The position numbers and the translations under genes are program-made. From Corynespora cassiicola (taxonomy: Eukaryota; Ascomycota; Dothideomycetes; Pleosporales; Corynesporascaceae), in the NCBI GenBank assembly GCA_022059125.1, contig JAEUWY010000002.1, positions 3,410,001 to 3,474,000 of the forward strand: 64,000 nt of DNA, read 5' to 3'. A model generated the notes under the pieces. That model was not told the DNA's origin. It was given only the letters and a program-made list of their open reading frames with translations, and searched no databases. This document shows, one piece after another, positions 1 to 11,213 of the stretch. Every line of letters starts with the position of its first letter. The first letter of the stretch is position 1.

Positions 1-23
1 AAACACAGCCACGCGCAACAACG

Positions 24-981
24 ATGGCCACTGCACAGCTCCTTGTTGGCAAGACCGCAGCTATTACCGGCGGCGTTACAGGCATCGGCCGCGCCATTGT
101 CCTGGGATACATTGCGCATGGCGCCAACGTGGCCGTGAACCACTACGGCGACGCAAAGTCGGCATCGCAGTACCAGACGCTCGTCGAGGAGGCAGCAGCT
201 TCGCTCGCGGGTGGCAAACAAGAGGCCGAGTCCCGTCTGGCCGAGGTGCCCGGAGATGTCGGCAACCCAGAGACTGGAAAGAAGCTCGTTGCGGAGGTGG
301 TCAAGAGGTGGGGTCGTTTGGACGTGTTTATAAGCAATGCTGGCATTTGCGAGTTTAAGGAATTCTTGGAGTGAGTTTTACCTCGATTCTTTTTTCGCTC
401 CAATATTTGCTAGTAAAGCAGCGGATGTGCACGGATTCTGTCGTGGTTCTAGTATTGGCAGACGCAATATGCGAACTTGGAACTACAGAAGCATCATGCT
501 AACCTCATCACAATCCAGTATCACGCCAGGCCTCTGGAACCAGACACTCACAACAAACCTTACTGGTGCCTTTAACACCATTCAAGCGGCTGCTACCCAG
601 CTTTCCCAGCAATCACCACCCGGTGGCTCCATAATTGGCATTTCCTCCATTAGCGCGCTCGTTGGTGGAGGCCAGCAGGGTCATTACACGCCTACTAAGG
701 CTGGTGTTTTGTCCCTTATTCAGTCTGCTGCCTGTGCACTTGGGAAATACAACATCCGATGCAACGCGCTCCTACCTGGCACAATCAAGACGCAGCTCAA
801 CGAAAAGGATCTCGAGGACGAGGAGAAGAGGAAATACATGGAGGGGAGGATTCCCCTCGGTAGGACAGGAGTACCCAAAGATTTGGCAGGCCCAGCAGTG
901 TTTTTGGGAAGCGAGCTGAGCGAGTATGTTACCGGAGCTCAGCTTCTGGTGGATGGCGGGTTGTTTGTCAACCTCCAGTGA
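24..981 (+). CDS. LRA1: L-rhamnose 1-dehydrogenase (SDR family), two exons
   Basis: Exons 24..370 and 519..981; 269 aa. The 148-bp intron has GTGAGT, a GCTAAC branch site and CCAG, and the junction restores EFKEFLDITPG in frame. It is a short-chain dehydrogenase: N-terminal dinucleotide motif TGGVTGIGRA, SNAG at the end of the fourth strand, and catalytic Ser158/Ser159, Tyr172 and Lys176 (HYTPTKAG). The 13-residue Ser159-Tyr172 spacing is normal. ISSISALVGG, KRKYMEGRIPLGR and the terminal QLLVDGGLFVNLQ are the pattern I associate with yeast LRA1, which oxidises L-rhamnose to L-rhamnono-lactone with NAD(P)+ in the cytosol. The probable lactonase for the next step lies 2.1 kb away and points towards it. 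Length fits the family (about 255-270 aa). The start is the first ATG in frame; only 23 bp of promoter are in the window. Substrate is inferred from similarity. Confidence 0.88.
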
Positions 982-3112
982 GATGTTTCGAGGGTTTGAA
1001 GCTTTTTTCTTCATTTTTTGTACATGATGCAATTTAACATAAACATATTTCCACAGGAATAGTCCCAAATGATGTCAATATTGATGGAGGTTTGATGCTA
1101 TGTTACTGTTCATTATGATTGTTCATTACCCGTCTAAACTTTCTCTGCACTAATTTTTGAAATTTGTATCCAGGGATCATATTTGAGCTTTATGATCAAC
1201 GTGATGTCATATAATGATGTTATCTTACTCTAAACCTCTGTGTATGAAAAACGATGATTGATGGCGACGTGACATCTTCCCCCGCCGGACAATTGAATAA
1301 TCGACTTTCAGGTTTCCAAATGCTAATCGTGCCCTCGTAGTCCTTCTCGAACACTTTAAATACCATTGTAAAGTATGCAAAATCGATATCTGAGCTCACA
1401 TGCTGGTGATTTCCCCAAGCCTACCAAAGATAGCGTGCGTTAAAACATCTTAGGCCTCCAAAGTTCCGTAGGTCTTCCTACACCATCAAAGACCACTGCA
1501 GCATCTCAGGTGCTGCTTTGGCCTTTGACCGCATTCTTCGATACGAGAACTAATCGGCTTTTTCAAGTTGTTTATAGATGCCAGCTCCACAGGCGTTTAG
1601 TTTGTGCATAACTTGTTGTTATCAGCCGGTGAAGTCTGGCGGGATTCCAATCATCGTTTGTGTGGCCAGCAAAGAATCCCATGAAGTGAATGATGGGGTT
1701 TTTCAATACCTTCAAAATGGTCGTTTACAACTGACACCGAGAGCTGTGTAGGCCAACTATGAGCATGGAAAGATAAATTCGAACAATGACTTCCTTTAGT
1801 ACTCTAGATTTTTTCCGAAACAAATTGCTGGACGTGTCCCTAAAAAGGAAGCACGTTAATGCAGGATTTTCGGTGACAATGTTCCAATGTGACATTGTCA
1901 GAGTGGGAGTCATTATGCCATCTCTTCCTCGTCATTCATTTGTCTGGGTATTGAGAATATTATTCTCAGATCTCCGGCCGAGTAAGTCCAACTATTTCCT
2001 TTCAGGTGAATTTATGCCTTGATATCTCAATCCTACCCACAAGAAGGGTGCCGCTACCATGACTGTCCCCTAATTTTCCTGGGTCTTTGAACTTTGGCCT
2101 GGAGATTCCCTCGAGGTTCAACATTTCTCTGGAAAGAAACTGAACAGCCATCTTCCTCTTCGCTTTCGTTGTCATCCTTGGAGACTACGGGGTGAATACA
2201 ACGAAGAAAACGACATGGTTCGATCTCCTTCCTTGGACTTCTCGCCGCGACTATGGACAAGCGAACATGTTCGAACCACGAAAGCACAAGGAACAGGATA
2301 AAGTGCAAAAAACCGGCGTCCCATTCCTTTCTTGTCCCCATGGTATATGCAATTCCTTTGATAAGGGTAATATAGCTGCGGCATATGCCCACTCTTGACA
2401 GGGAGTTGAACTAAACAGCAGCTTATATGTAACGGAAAAGTCCAGGAACCGTCGCATCATCCTAACCTCTAGCACTTTTATCATTGCAAACACATCATAT
2501 CTAGGCCTATGAAACGGTAGTATAGGTATGTTTTGCAATGTACAAAGCTCTCCTGTCGTTGATACAGCAATCATATGAGAAAATGAGTGCGTCAGGCCAA
2601 TTGAGCAAAGGTCGTTCAAAAGGAAATGCATCAGATTCCATAGCCCTAGTGTCAGCAACTGTCAATGACCAATTCACGTTCAGAATACGATGTCAGCAGA
2701 AGGACTAGTTTATCATCTTCTTGAATAGACAGCTACTATATAATTCATAATACATATCATCACCACCTTTGATCTAGAACCCAAAACATCCATCATCTTC
2801 TCAGGTCAGTGATGCTAGAAAAACACAAATCAAATGCTTGGCCTTGTCAATTGACTCTGTAGGCGACCCAAGATGAATTGTTGCAAAGGGAACCATTCGT
2901 GCCCAAGAAACCATACGATTAAACAAAAGCATCCACCATGACCTCGACTTTTGTGGATTGCTAGGTATCATCTTCCCTCGTAAACAAACCTTTGAAAAGG
3001 ATAACAAGAATTCGAAGATGCGACCCTTCATCACCGTGTATCTACTCGGATGGCATCAAATCGCCAACAAGAAAGAAAACTCCATACTGTCCCAATGCAG
3101 TCTGAAGCCCAC
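982..3112. other. Intergenic, between the two rhamnose genes
   Basis: This 2.1-kb, moderately AT-rich stretch lies between two convergent genes, so it holds both 3' ends. Small open frames exist on both strands (longest about 135 codons) but none shows a recognisable domain, a credible splice-linked extension or sustained coding composition. I found no tRNA, repeat array or transposon relic that I can support. Confidence 0.5.
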
Positions 3113-4255
3113 TCAAATATCAATGTCGGCTCCATAAGCCTTCGCTGCCGCCCCCCACCAGACACTGTCTCTGTCCTTATCATCCAATGCCTCCCCCTCC
3201 ATCCACTTCTCTACAACCTGGTACCAGACCCCCCACGACCCATCTTCCCCCTTGGGACCTCCGACATTACAGACAGGCCAGTCGGACCCGAACATGAGCC
3301 TCTCGGGAAACACGGCCCTCACGCGATCCAAAAACGGCTTCAGCGCAGCCACAATCTCTCCGGGATCCTGCGGCGTAGGCTTAGGCTCAAACTCATTAAA
3401 CGCGCCCGAAAGCTTCATAAAGACATTGTCATCGCCGGCGAGCGCAGACAGAGCATCCGCCCACCTGCCAAACGACGCCCAACCCGCCGCGCCCTCCGAA
3501 AGATCCGGCTTGCAGAGGTGATTCAGCACGAATCTCACCGGTGCACCCTCTCCCTCGCCCGCCCTCTCCCTCTCCCGCACCCTCTGTATCATCTTGACGC
3601 TCAACTCGAGCGTCTCCACGCCATCCCTGTGCGTATCGACTCCGACATCCACCGCCCACCCCCTCCGGCCCAGCAGCAGCAGATTCGCATACCACGCCTC
3701 GCTCGCCGCCAGCCCGGCGACCATGCCGCTCCGCGGCCCCTGGAGCAAGTAGCGCACGCCGACGACCCTGCTCCAGGCGCGGGGCCCCATGACGCGCTCC
3801 GCCTCGAGGAGATATGTTTCCAGCAGCGGGGTCGGGAGGTGCAACGGCGCCCAGACGACCACGCCGGCCATGCTGCGCGCATCGGCAGGCGCATACCCAT
3901 CGCCCTCCTCGGGCGACTCGCCGTCCAGCATGCGCCGCAGGAAGCGCAGCTCGTGGATGGGCTCTTGCGCCCATGCCAGCAGGGCGTCGCGCGTCTGGGC
4001 TGCGGATGCGGATGCGGATGCGCCTGCGGGGGGCAGGGCGGGCGCGTCGCCGTCTAGCCGCCTGTCCGTCTCGACGTAGAGGAAGGCATCCGGGGAGCGG
4101 CCGCCCGCGCCCGAGGAAGAGGCGTGCTGGTATTGCTGGATGCCGTGCTGCTTGGAGAGGAAGTGGCCGGGGCGCATCCAGGCGTGGTTCTGGTCCGAGG
4201 TTGCGGTCGCGGGCCAGAGGTGGATGTGCGAGTCTAGAACGCGGGATGGGGCCAT
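3113..4255 (-). CDS. LRA2: Amidohydrolase-2 family protein, probable L-rhamnono-gamma-lactonase
   Basis: Single exon, 380 aa. Metal-dependent TIM-barrel hydrolase of the amidohydrolase-2 family. The N-terminal DSHIHLW gives the metal ligands His10 and His12; NHLCKPD (His246) and FGSDWPVCN (Asp325) are the later ligand and catalytic sites of this family; MKLSGAFNEF precedes the last. Family members open the lactone made from L-rhamnose to L-rhamnonate. The pairing with LRA1 on the opposite strand supports that role over another lactone substrate, but substrate is inferred. A GC-rich, Ala/Ser-rich insert (residues about 44-90) widens the region after the first strand. The gene is very GC-rich, which creates long antisense open frames that are not genes. 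The start is the first ATG, with DSHIHLW seven residues in, as usual for the family. Confidence 0.8.
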   Translation of the reverse strand: MAPSRVLDSHIHLWPATATSDQNHAWMRPGHFLSKQHGIQQYQHASSSGAGGRSPDAFLYVETDRRLDGDAPALPPAGASASASAAQTRDALLAWAQEPIHELRFLRRMLDGESPEEGDGYAPADARSMAGVVVWAPLHLPTPLLETYLLEAERVMGPRAWSRVVGVRYLLQGPRSGMVAGLAASEAWYANLLLLGRRGWAVDVGVDTHRDGVETLELSVKMIQRVRERERAGEGEGAPVRFVLNHLCKPDLSEGAAGWASFGRWADALSALAGDDNVFMKLSGAFNEFEPKPTPQDPGEIVAALKPFLDRVRAVFPERLMFGSDWPVCNVGGPKGEDGSWGVWYQVVEKWMEGEALDDKDRDSVWWGAAAKAYGADIDI

Positions 4256-5107
4256 GGTTTGTTTTTCCCCCCTCTATGTCTTGCGTCTTCTTGTCTCGCT
4301 TTTGCCTCTTTTTTTTTCCGGCGAAGGGTCTGGGGCTGGGAGGATGGTGCTAATATATTGGTGCTATTTTCGGATCCTCTGGGGAAAATGCGTGTGGTTA
4401 GGTAGGCGCGGGGGATGGGATGGGAAGGAAGGAGCCATGGCAGTCGTTGTCCATTCTGAGCTCGGGCAACCGGGGCAGCTGCCGCCGAAGGGTTCCCCGC
4501 GGATCCGCGCGGAGGTGGCTGGTCAAGTGATTCTTTATGTTTTTGGCTGCTGGTGGGAGTTGGAGCATCATGGATGGACTACGAGTGTGACGAGAAAGGA
4601 AAGAGAAGGGGGGTTCCATGGTGGGAATCGACCATGTCTGAAGAGCGCCTTGTAGATGGATTCAGCGAGCGGAATACGTGAGAGCATGGCTCGAGTTTGA
4701 GTACCTAAAAGACCATTCAACCAGAGCTCCCTCGAATCCTACCCAGCCGATGACCTCACATGTCAACAAACACGCCAGGTCGCGTCTGCATGCCTACAAA
4801 CACGGCGTTTCCCCTCCCCCCCCCTCGCTAAGCGCATGGGGCGATACCGGACCCCCGACCATGTCGTGTAGGTATACACGAGGTACCAGCACAAGCGAGC
4901 CCAACCAATCACGACGGCTGCGATTCTCGACAGCGTCACCCACCATCCGGGAACAAAACAACGGTGGCACCGGCAGTGGCGAAAAAAGGAAAAATGGCAA
5001 GAGCGACAATCACTGAGCCTCAAGGCCAGAATCGCCATCGATGTGCAGCCCGAAGAAGGACCGATCCCGCCGTCGTCCCGCTTTCGCCCAACGTGTCTTG
5101 AAGGGTT

Positions 5108-5131
5108 GGCTGGCTGGCTGGCTGGCTGGCT
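5108..5131. repeat. (GGCT)6 microsatellite
   Basis: Six perfect GGCT units, followed by a looser stretch of GGTCAGG-like units up to about 5180. A second GGCT tract lies at 7473-7510. Confidence 0.9.
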
Positions 5132-5243
5132 GGTCGGTTCAGGGTCAGGTTAGGGTCAGGTCAGGCCAGGCCAGGTTGCCGAGGGGGGGTAGGTAGGGAA
5201 GGGCAGGGCAGGGTAGAGACCAGGACGGGACCGGGAGCGGCAT

Positions 5244-5301
5244 GGGACTGGAACTGGGACTGGGACTGGGACTGGGACTGGGGCTGGGGCTGGGACTGGG
5301 G
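5244..5301. repeat. GGGACT/GGGGCT hexanucleotide tract
   Basis: About nine near-perfect hexamers of GGGACT type with G/A variants. The tract has strong G/C strand asymmetry and runs of three or four Gs at 6-bp spacing. Confidence 0.85.
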
Positions 5302-5380
5302 GCGTGGGCGTGGGCATGAGATGTGGACATGGGATGGGCAAAGCTCGGGTTTTCTCTCTCTTTTGTTGCCTCGTTAGTTC

Positions 5381-5409
5381 TCGCCCTCGCCCTCGCCCTC
5401 GCCCTCGCC
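5381..5409. repeat. (TCGCCC)n hexanucleotide tract
   Basis: Nearly five tandem TCGCCC units. The C-rich strand is now on top, the reverse of the GGGACT tract 80 bp upstream. Confidence 0.85.
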
Positions 5410-5590
5410 GCACGCGTGCATTGCATGCCCACCTAACCTAGGTACGGCGGCAGTTGACGCGTAGCAGCCAGAAACGAGGAGCAAAGAGGGAAAGACGAGG
5501 GGAACATCTTTGTCAATTCCAACATGTCACGCTCGCCGCCGCCGCCGCCCCATATTCCCCCCTCCCCTTGTACCAGCAAGGTATGGCATC

Positions 5591-5592
<2 letters not shown>

Positions 5593-5624
<32 letters not shown>
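5593..5624. repeat. (GTGC)8 microsatellite
   Basis: Eight perfect GTGC units, a purine-pyrimidine alternating tetranucleotide. Confidence 0.9.
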
Positions 5625-5730
5625 ATACATAACCGTAGACGTACCGTAGACGTCCCGTGGGCGTGCGTACCTCGTGCGACCACACTCACACAATCAGCCG
5701 CAGATGGAGCAGCTTGGCCGAGCATCAGGG

Positions 5731-5803
5731 CACAGCACAGCACAGCACAGCATAGCACAGTACAGCGCCGCGCAGCGCAGCGCAGCGCAGCACAGCCGCA
5801 GCA
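5731..5803. repeat. CACAG/CGCAG pentanucleotide tract
   Basis: About 14 pentamers that change from CACAG to CGCAG and back, with single-base variants, consistent with an old expanded tract. Confidence 0.85.
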
Positions 5804-6394
5804 CGCACGAAGGAACGGAAGGCTGGCTGTCATTTTGTTCCTTATCAAGGGCCGGCCGCGCGGGTGGCCCATCTGCCCGTCGAGACGAGGTTCCGCAAAT
5901 GATTGTGATCGATTCATGCAAGTGATCGAACGGGCGTGGCGGCGAGCACAACTGACTTGACTCCCTTTTTCCCCCATTCCACTTGCTCTTCATCTATCCA
6001 TCCATTCATCCATCTACCTCGGCCGATGTTGAGAAGAAAAAAACCCCCGCGGAGGACACATGGACAGCATTGTATGCACATGTGCATGTGCATGCGCATG
6101 CGCACATTGATGGACTTTACTTTTGCCCTCTCCTCCAAGACGACAAGTGGTGGCGGAATTGCGGAAAGAGGTCGCAGTCGGCTTTCCCAATGTCGGCCAC
6201 CAGGCTGTTTACCCCATCATCCGTCCCATTCCCCCAAATTGCACATGTCAGGACCCTCGATTGGGGGCCTCTCCATCCCATCAATCCCCCATCTCACGTC
6301 ACGTCACACCACAGACACAGTGGGGACACGAAGAGAGGGAAAAAAAAAAAGGCCCAGCCTCTTTCTCTCTCTGTCCTGCCACTTCTGCACCCGG

Positions 6395-6432
6395 ACTAGC
6401 CTAGCCTAGCCCAGCCTAGCCCAGCCTAGCCT
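6395..6432. repeat. CCTAG/CCCAG pentanucleotide tract
   Basis: Tandem pentamers CCTAG and CCCAG in a partly regular 10-bp higher-order pattern. Confidence 0.8.
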
Positions 6433-8195
6433 CGCTCCATCCTCCCTCGAGCGAGACCCTGGATTGACCACCAGACGAGCGAGCGAGCGCGCCCGCGACA
6501 CATTCCCAGTTTGTAACCCCCATTTTCTTGCTTGCCAATGTGGGCACACACTTCTTCTTTTTTCGGCATGGGGTTTCTTTTCTCTTTGGGTCTAACCCGC
6601 TGCCAACCGGCCCAATGCCGTACCGTATACCCAGGTTAGCCAGATAGAGAGAGGAAAAAAAAGGGTGGGAATTTTGTGGGCTTTTTTCTTCCAGGGCTGG
6701 GTCGGCGTGCGGCGTCGTCGTCGTCGTCGGCGACGTCGGCGGGGAAATGGCTGCCGAAAATGTGTGCCACAATGGCTTAGGTGCGGGAGGGCAAGGGTGC
6801 AAGGGAGGGGGGGGGGGAGGCGAGGCGAATGATTGTCACGGCCTTTTTTTTGGGGGGGTTGCGAGGTTTGTCGGCACGGGGGGTTAGGCAGATAGGCAGG
6901 CACGCACGAGGCTCAGAGATTTTTCCTGTTGTCCCAGTCTTTTTTTTCCATTCGTCGTTGTTTCCCTGGCAGAACAGCAGTGTGTCGGTACATTATGACG
7001 AATGGTGGTTGGTTTACCGTGGTTGCATCCCATACCCATACCCATACCATACCATAACCATACTCAGAATACTCATCATGGCCCGTATCGGCAAGCTGCA
7101 GAACAGCCTCTGATGAGAAGAAATTTTCTTTCCGGTTTTCCAACTTGTCCGCATTGCATTCCTCTTTTGTTGGCCATTGTCACATTTCCTCCCATGGTAA
7201 GAAATTGTGGAGCTGCTTGTCGCTACTGCTACCACCACGATCGCTGATACTGCTGATGCGATGGCGATGCTGATGCTGCTGCTGATGCTGATGCCGTTCC
7301 CTGGCCTGACCTGACCTGACCTGGGGCTGGCTGGCGATACCTAGACCACCATAGTCCGCACTGCACCTCTGCAACGCCCACAGGGAGCATCCTTTATATG
7401 CGGTTCCCCATCTCGTACCCAAGTCCATTCTTGGGCGCAGACTCGTTTGGTACACCGGTCGCTTGCTTGCCTTGGCTGGCTGGCTGGCTGGCTACCTGGC
7501 TACCTGGCCACTTGACCAAACTCCTCCCCAATCCCATCCCACCTCTCCATCCCACCTCCCCCCTCTAGTTCTGCTAGGTGCCTCGTTGGTTGGCCTCTTG
7601 CTTGCGTGCTAGCTGGACTACCACGTTAGTTGCCTACCTAGGCTAACCAGCCAACCCAGCCACCCACCCACATCCATGACTAAGACGGCAAACAACTTTC
7701 CCCATGTTCACAAGCCCTCTTTGATCGGTCCTCCCCCATCCTCGACATTACTCGTGTATAGCCGAGAAACGCCTCTTTTCTCTCTCTCCCGGACATGGGA
7801 GGGATTGGTCGTAGTGGTGGTAGTAGTTCCAAGGTTAGTGGTGTAGTAGTGGTGGTGGTGGTGGTGCGTGTCCAAGCGTGTGCCATGGTGGGGTTCTTCT
7901 CTTTTCCCTTCCCAGGCATCGGGACCCAAAAAAGGGCGCTTTGCTCTTCCCGGCACGACCTCGCAACACAAGCACATCATCGGAGCGGAACGAACGACAC
8001 CCTTTTCCGCACACCTTCTCGCTAATTTTACGAATCGTCTCCCCTCACTGGTGGCTTCCACCCGACGGCACAGGCGAGCTGTCTGATGACTCGCTCGGTC
8101 CCCATTTCCCTCAGGCAGGGTATCGATGTCTATGGGCTGCGTGCATGCGTGCCTATACGTGTGGGAATCTGTGTGGGAATGTGCATACATGCGTT

Positions 8196-8258
8196 CGTGC
8201 GTGTGTGTGTGTGCGTGCGTGCGTACGTGCATGCATGCAGCAGCAGCAGCAGCAGCAG
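8196..8258. repeat. 44-bp alternating purine-pyrimidine tract joined to (CAG)7
   Basis: Positions 8196-8239 alternate pyrimidine and purine without a single break (GTGC, GTGT, GTAC and GCAT steps), a sequence type that can adopt Z-DNA. Seven CAG triplets (8238-8258) follow directly. A further GTAC/GGTG-rich tract lies at about 8340-8412. Confidence 0.85.
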
Positions 8259-11135
8259 TGTGCGTGCCTTCTTACCTACCAGTGTGGGTGTGTGAGTGAG
8301 TGGGGAGGGACGGAGAGGCATTTGGGGTGGGTTGCGTCGTAGTACGTACGTACGTAGGTAGGTGGGTGGGTGCATGTGTGGGTGTGTGGGTGCATCGTGG
8401 GTGCATCGTGGGTTGATAATGGCTCTACTACGTGTGGACGCATCGTGTCAGACAGACTGCTCGACTGCACCAGGCCGATTCAGAGCGTGCGGCCGCATAC
8501 TGCAACACGTTTGCTCGACCGTAGGGCTGGGCTGTCGAATTTGTGCGGCGTTTCGCCGAGAGTCGGATGTTGGACTTTTCGTGCTAGACACGTGTAGTAA
8601 CAGAGGATCGAGGCTAGGCCGGCGGTGCGATGCAAATGTCAGATCGAGTTGTACACGACGCAGGGTCTGGCTCGCAAGACCGTGTAGGTACCGTGCTATT
8701 ACTCAGGATTCGGCTCGGTGATCTGATCTACATGACCTACACGTTCGCAGCCGGTAGCCGTTTTTATTTTCTTTTCATGGTGTGTGGTTCGCATGAGGTA
8801 CCGGAGTCACATTGCGGGGTCGAAGGTTACGAGTTACGAGTTACGGGAGGGGAATAGGGGAATCGGAGATATTCGGCCCTGATTAGGCCATCTGCTGACC
8901 GGAATTCCCTCGTACGTATGGGCCTTATGATAATATGATCGTCCTAGTATCACGGCGGCTCCCTAGTCACGGCGCTGATCGCATGGGTACACGACAGTGC
9001 CGCGAAACGGACAGAACCCCACAGAAGTCATCAACGTCAACACTCGATCCAGACAGGGCCTGGATGATCGTAACAAAAACGCCTACAGCACTCGTACCGG
9101 GTACAGGGACGTCACATGTCGTCTTAATTTCCCTACGCCTTGGCCGTGGACTCAGGTCCGTACCCTGTGGAGGAACTGCCTGTACGTACGTGCTGCGACC
9201 AGTAGATGCAAGACCCTCAGGTTCCCGCTCCGTGTCGATTGAATGGAAAGCCTCTCCGAGATGGGCCGCCTGTGGGTCGTTCCGTGTCGGGAACATGGCC
9301 AGCTCGGATCTTGGGTTGCAAAAACAGGATTGTCGATAGCCGACGCAACCGGAAACATTCCGAGAGCGACATGGAACGTACCTCGTGTGCCAGCCAGTCA
9401 TGTCGGTCGTCGAGATGAAGAGATTTCCCCTCCTCCCCCTCCCCTTCTCTTCTCCTTCTTCTAAAGAGTTTCCAATTGCAAAAAAAGAAGAGGACTTTGT
9501 CGGACCATACGGGGTCCGGTAATCTAGATGCATTGGGTGGCTTGTGCCAAAAGTGTTGGCTCCACGGAGCGGTTCTCTTCAGTTCTCGACGGAGCCGCAG
9601 TGACAGACGTTGTACAGTAGCCTGCATGGACACTGGTCACCATTCAGTTAGGCGCAAAGATCGCCGACACGAAGGCTTGGCAGGCATGGTCTGACGAGCC
9701 GTGCCGTCAGCTGAAAGGAACGCAACGTGCCTTTTGGCATGATGATAAGAGAGGTGACGACGGGTAGTGTGTACCGAGTGAGATTGTGAGACTCTGCGAC
9801 AAGATGACACGGCTGCAGTCGAGACAATTGGCCGTGGGTCCCAACAAGGCAGGCAATTTCCAGGTTAATTAGAGAGATTGGGGCCGGGAATGGGACCAGA
9901 ATATCACGGTCGCAAGGATGAACGAAGGAGTGGGTAGCAGAATGCGTGAGGTTCCAGCAGTGGACTCGGGACACGGGATCAGCATGCTCTCTCCAGCCAG
10001 CTAATGCAGGGAATCATGGTGCAAATAAATGTGCTGCACGTTTCAATTTGTGAGGTCTAGCATCAAAGTGATACGTACGCAGTGGGCCGGAGTTATATCT
10101 AGAAGATGTATTGTTGGATAGAGCTGAACGGTGAGGAGAAGGCATGTCCTTGGAATGGAATCCAAAAAAAAATTGCCGACTTTTGATTTCTCTCTTGCGC
10201 GAGAACCGAGCCGGCGCTGGCGAATGGAACGGGGCGCAGAAAATTTAGCATCGGCCCAGCAGGGCGGCATCCAGTCAGCGGGGGCGAGGTCGCTCGAGCA
10301 GACATATCTCGGAGGGCGAGGTAGACCATTTCAATGGGTCCGCTGTCGGACTGGCTACCTGTGTACGAGGTACCCAGTGGGGCCTGCCTCTGGGCTGCAC
10401 CTGAGCCTTTCGAGGAGGGGCGCGTCTCCGAAACGACCAAACGACAGTGCCCCAGGTACCAATCGAGGGCCAGGCGGATGCCGATTGGAGCAGGCGGACC
10501 CTGTCGACGGCACGCGATGTGGTTGTTACTGAGAGGACCGCTTCGCGACGCGAGGGCATGCATTGTTGTGCGTCGGGGCAGCGGGCCAGTCGACGCGAGC
10601 ATGCAGTCATGGACAATCATATGTGGGCGGGCCATGGCATGGCGGGCACGAAGGGGTTTCCACTTCTGCACCCGCTCCGCCACTGCGCATGGCAAGTTGC
10701 ATCTGCAAAGTACACACCTACATAGTACATGGCCGCTACAGGCGGCCGCAGGCTATGACGAGCGTGCGACGCTGGGGTGGGGAGACGGCCACTTTCGGCG
10801 CCAGTCCGGCGCGAGTTGGGACTTAGTCGTCGACGCTGGCCTGCGGGAGCGGGAGATGACGGGCATAAAGTTTGGACACAAAAGGGTCTCTGGCTGGCGA
10901 TTGACTCGGGCACGGCCTCGCCACTACGACTGTGTACGTCGCGAGCGATACGACACGGGTTGTGTCAGCGAGTAGCGATAGTGGGACTGTGGAGGCGCTG
11001 GGGGTGCGCGGGCGGGCAGGGAGGCGGCGGCGGCGGCGGCGGGCTCGCAGAGCCAGAGTCTGGGTGCTCTAAGGCGCTCTAGGTGCTTTTGGATGCTGGC
11101 TGGCAGAAAGTGCCGCAGACGCACGACATCGTGTG

Positions 11136-11213
11136 CTGATGCTGGTGCTCGTGCTGGTGCTGGTACTGGTGCGGTGCTGGTGCTGGTGCTGGTGCTGGTG
11201 CTGGTGCTGCTGG
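11136..11213. repeat. GGTGCT hexanucleotide tract
   Basis: About a dozen GGTGCT-type units with a few variants. It reads as His/Gln- or Leu/Val-rich low-complexity frames on the two strands, none of them a credible gene. Confidence 0.85.

Noticed and set aside
2215..2240. GGTTCGATCTCC resembling a tRNA T-loop/B box
   Set aside because: No acceptor, D or anticodon stem can be folded around it at the proper distance.
3050..4057. 335-codon open frame opposite the lactonase gene
   Set aside because: It is antisense to a well-supported enzyme in very GC-rich DNA; the translation is Arg/Pro/His-rich with no domain. Shadow frame.
5140..5175. TTAGGG-containing stretch, possible internal telomere repeat
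   Set aside because: Only one TTAGGG is present among GGTCAGG-like units; not a telomeric array.
5454..5977. Open frames of about 150-170 codons on both strands
   Set aside because: Built from GTGC and CACAG microsatellites (runs of Ala/Arg/Cys/His); opposite-strand frames coincide.
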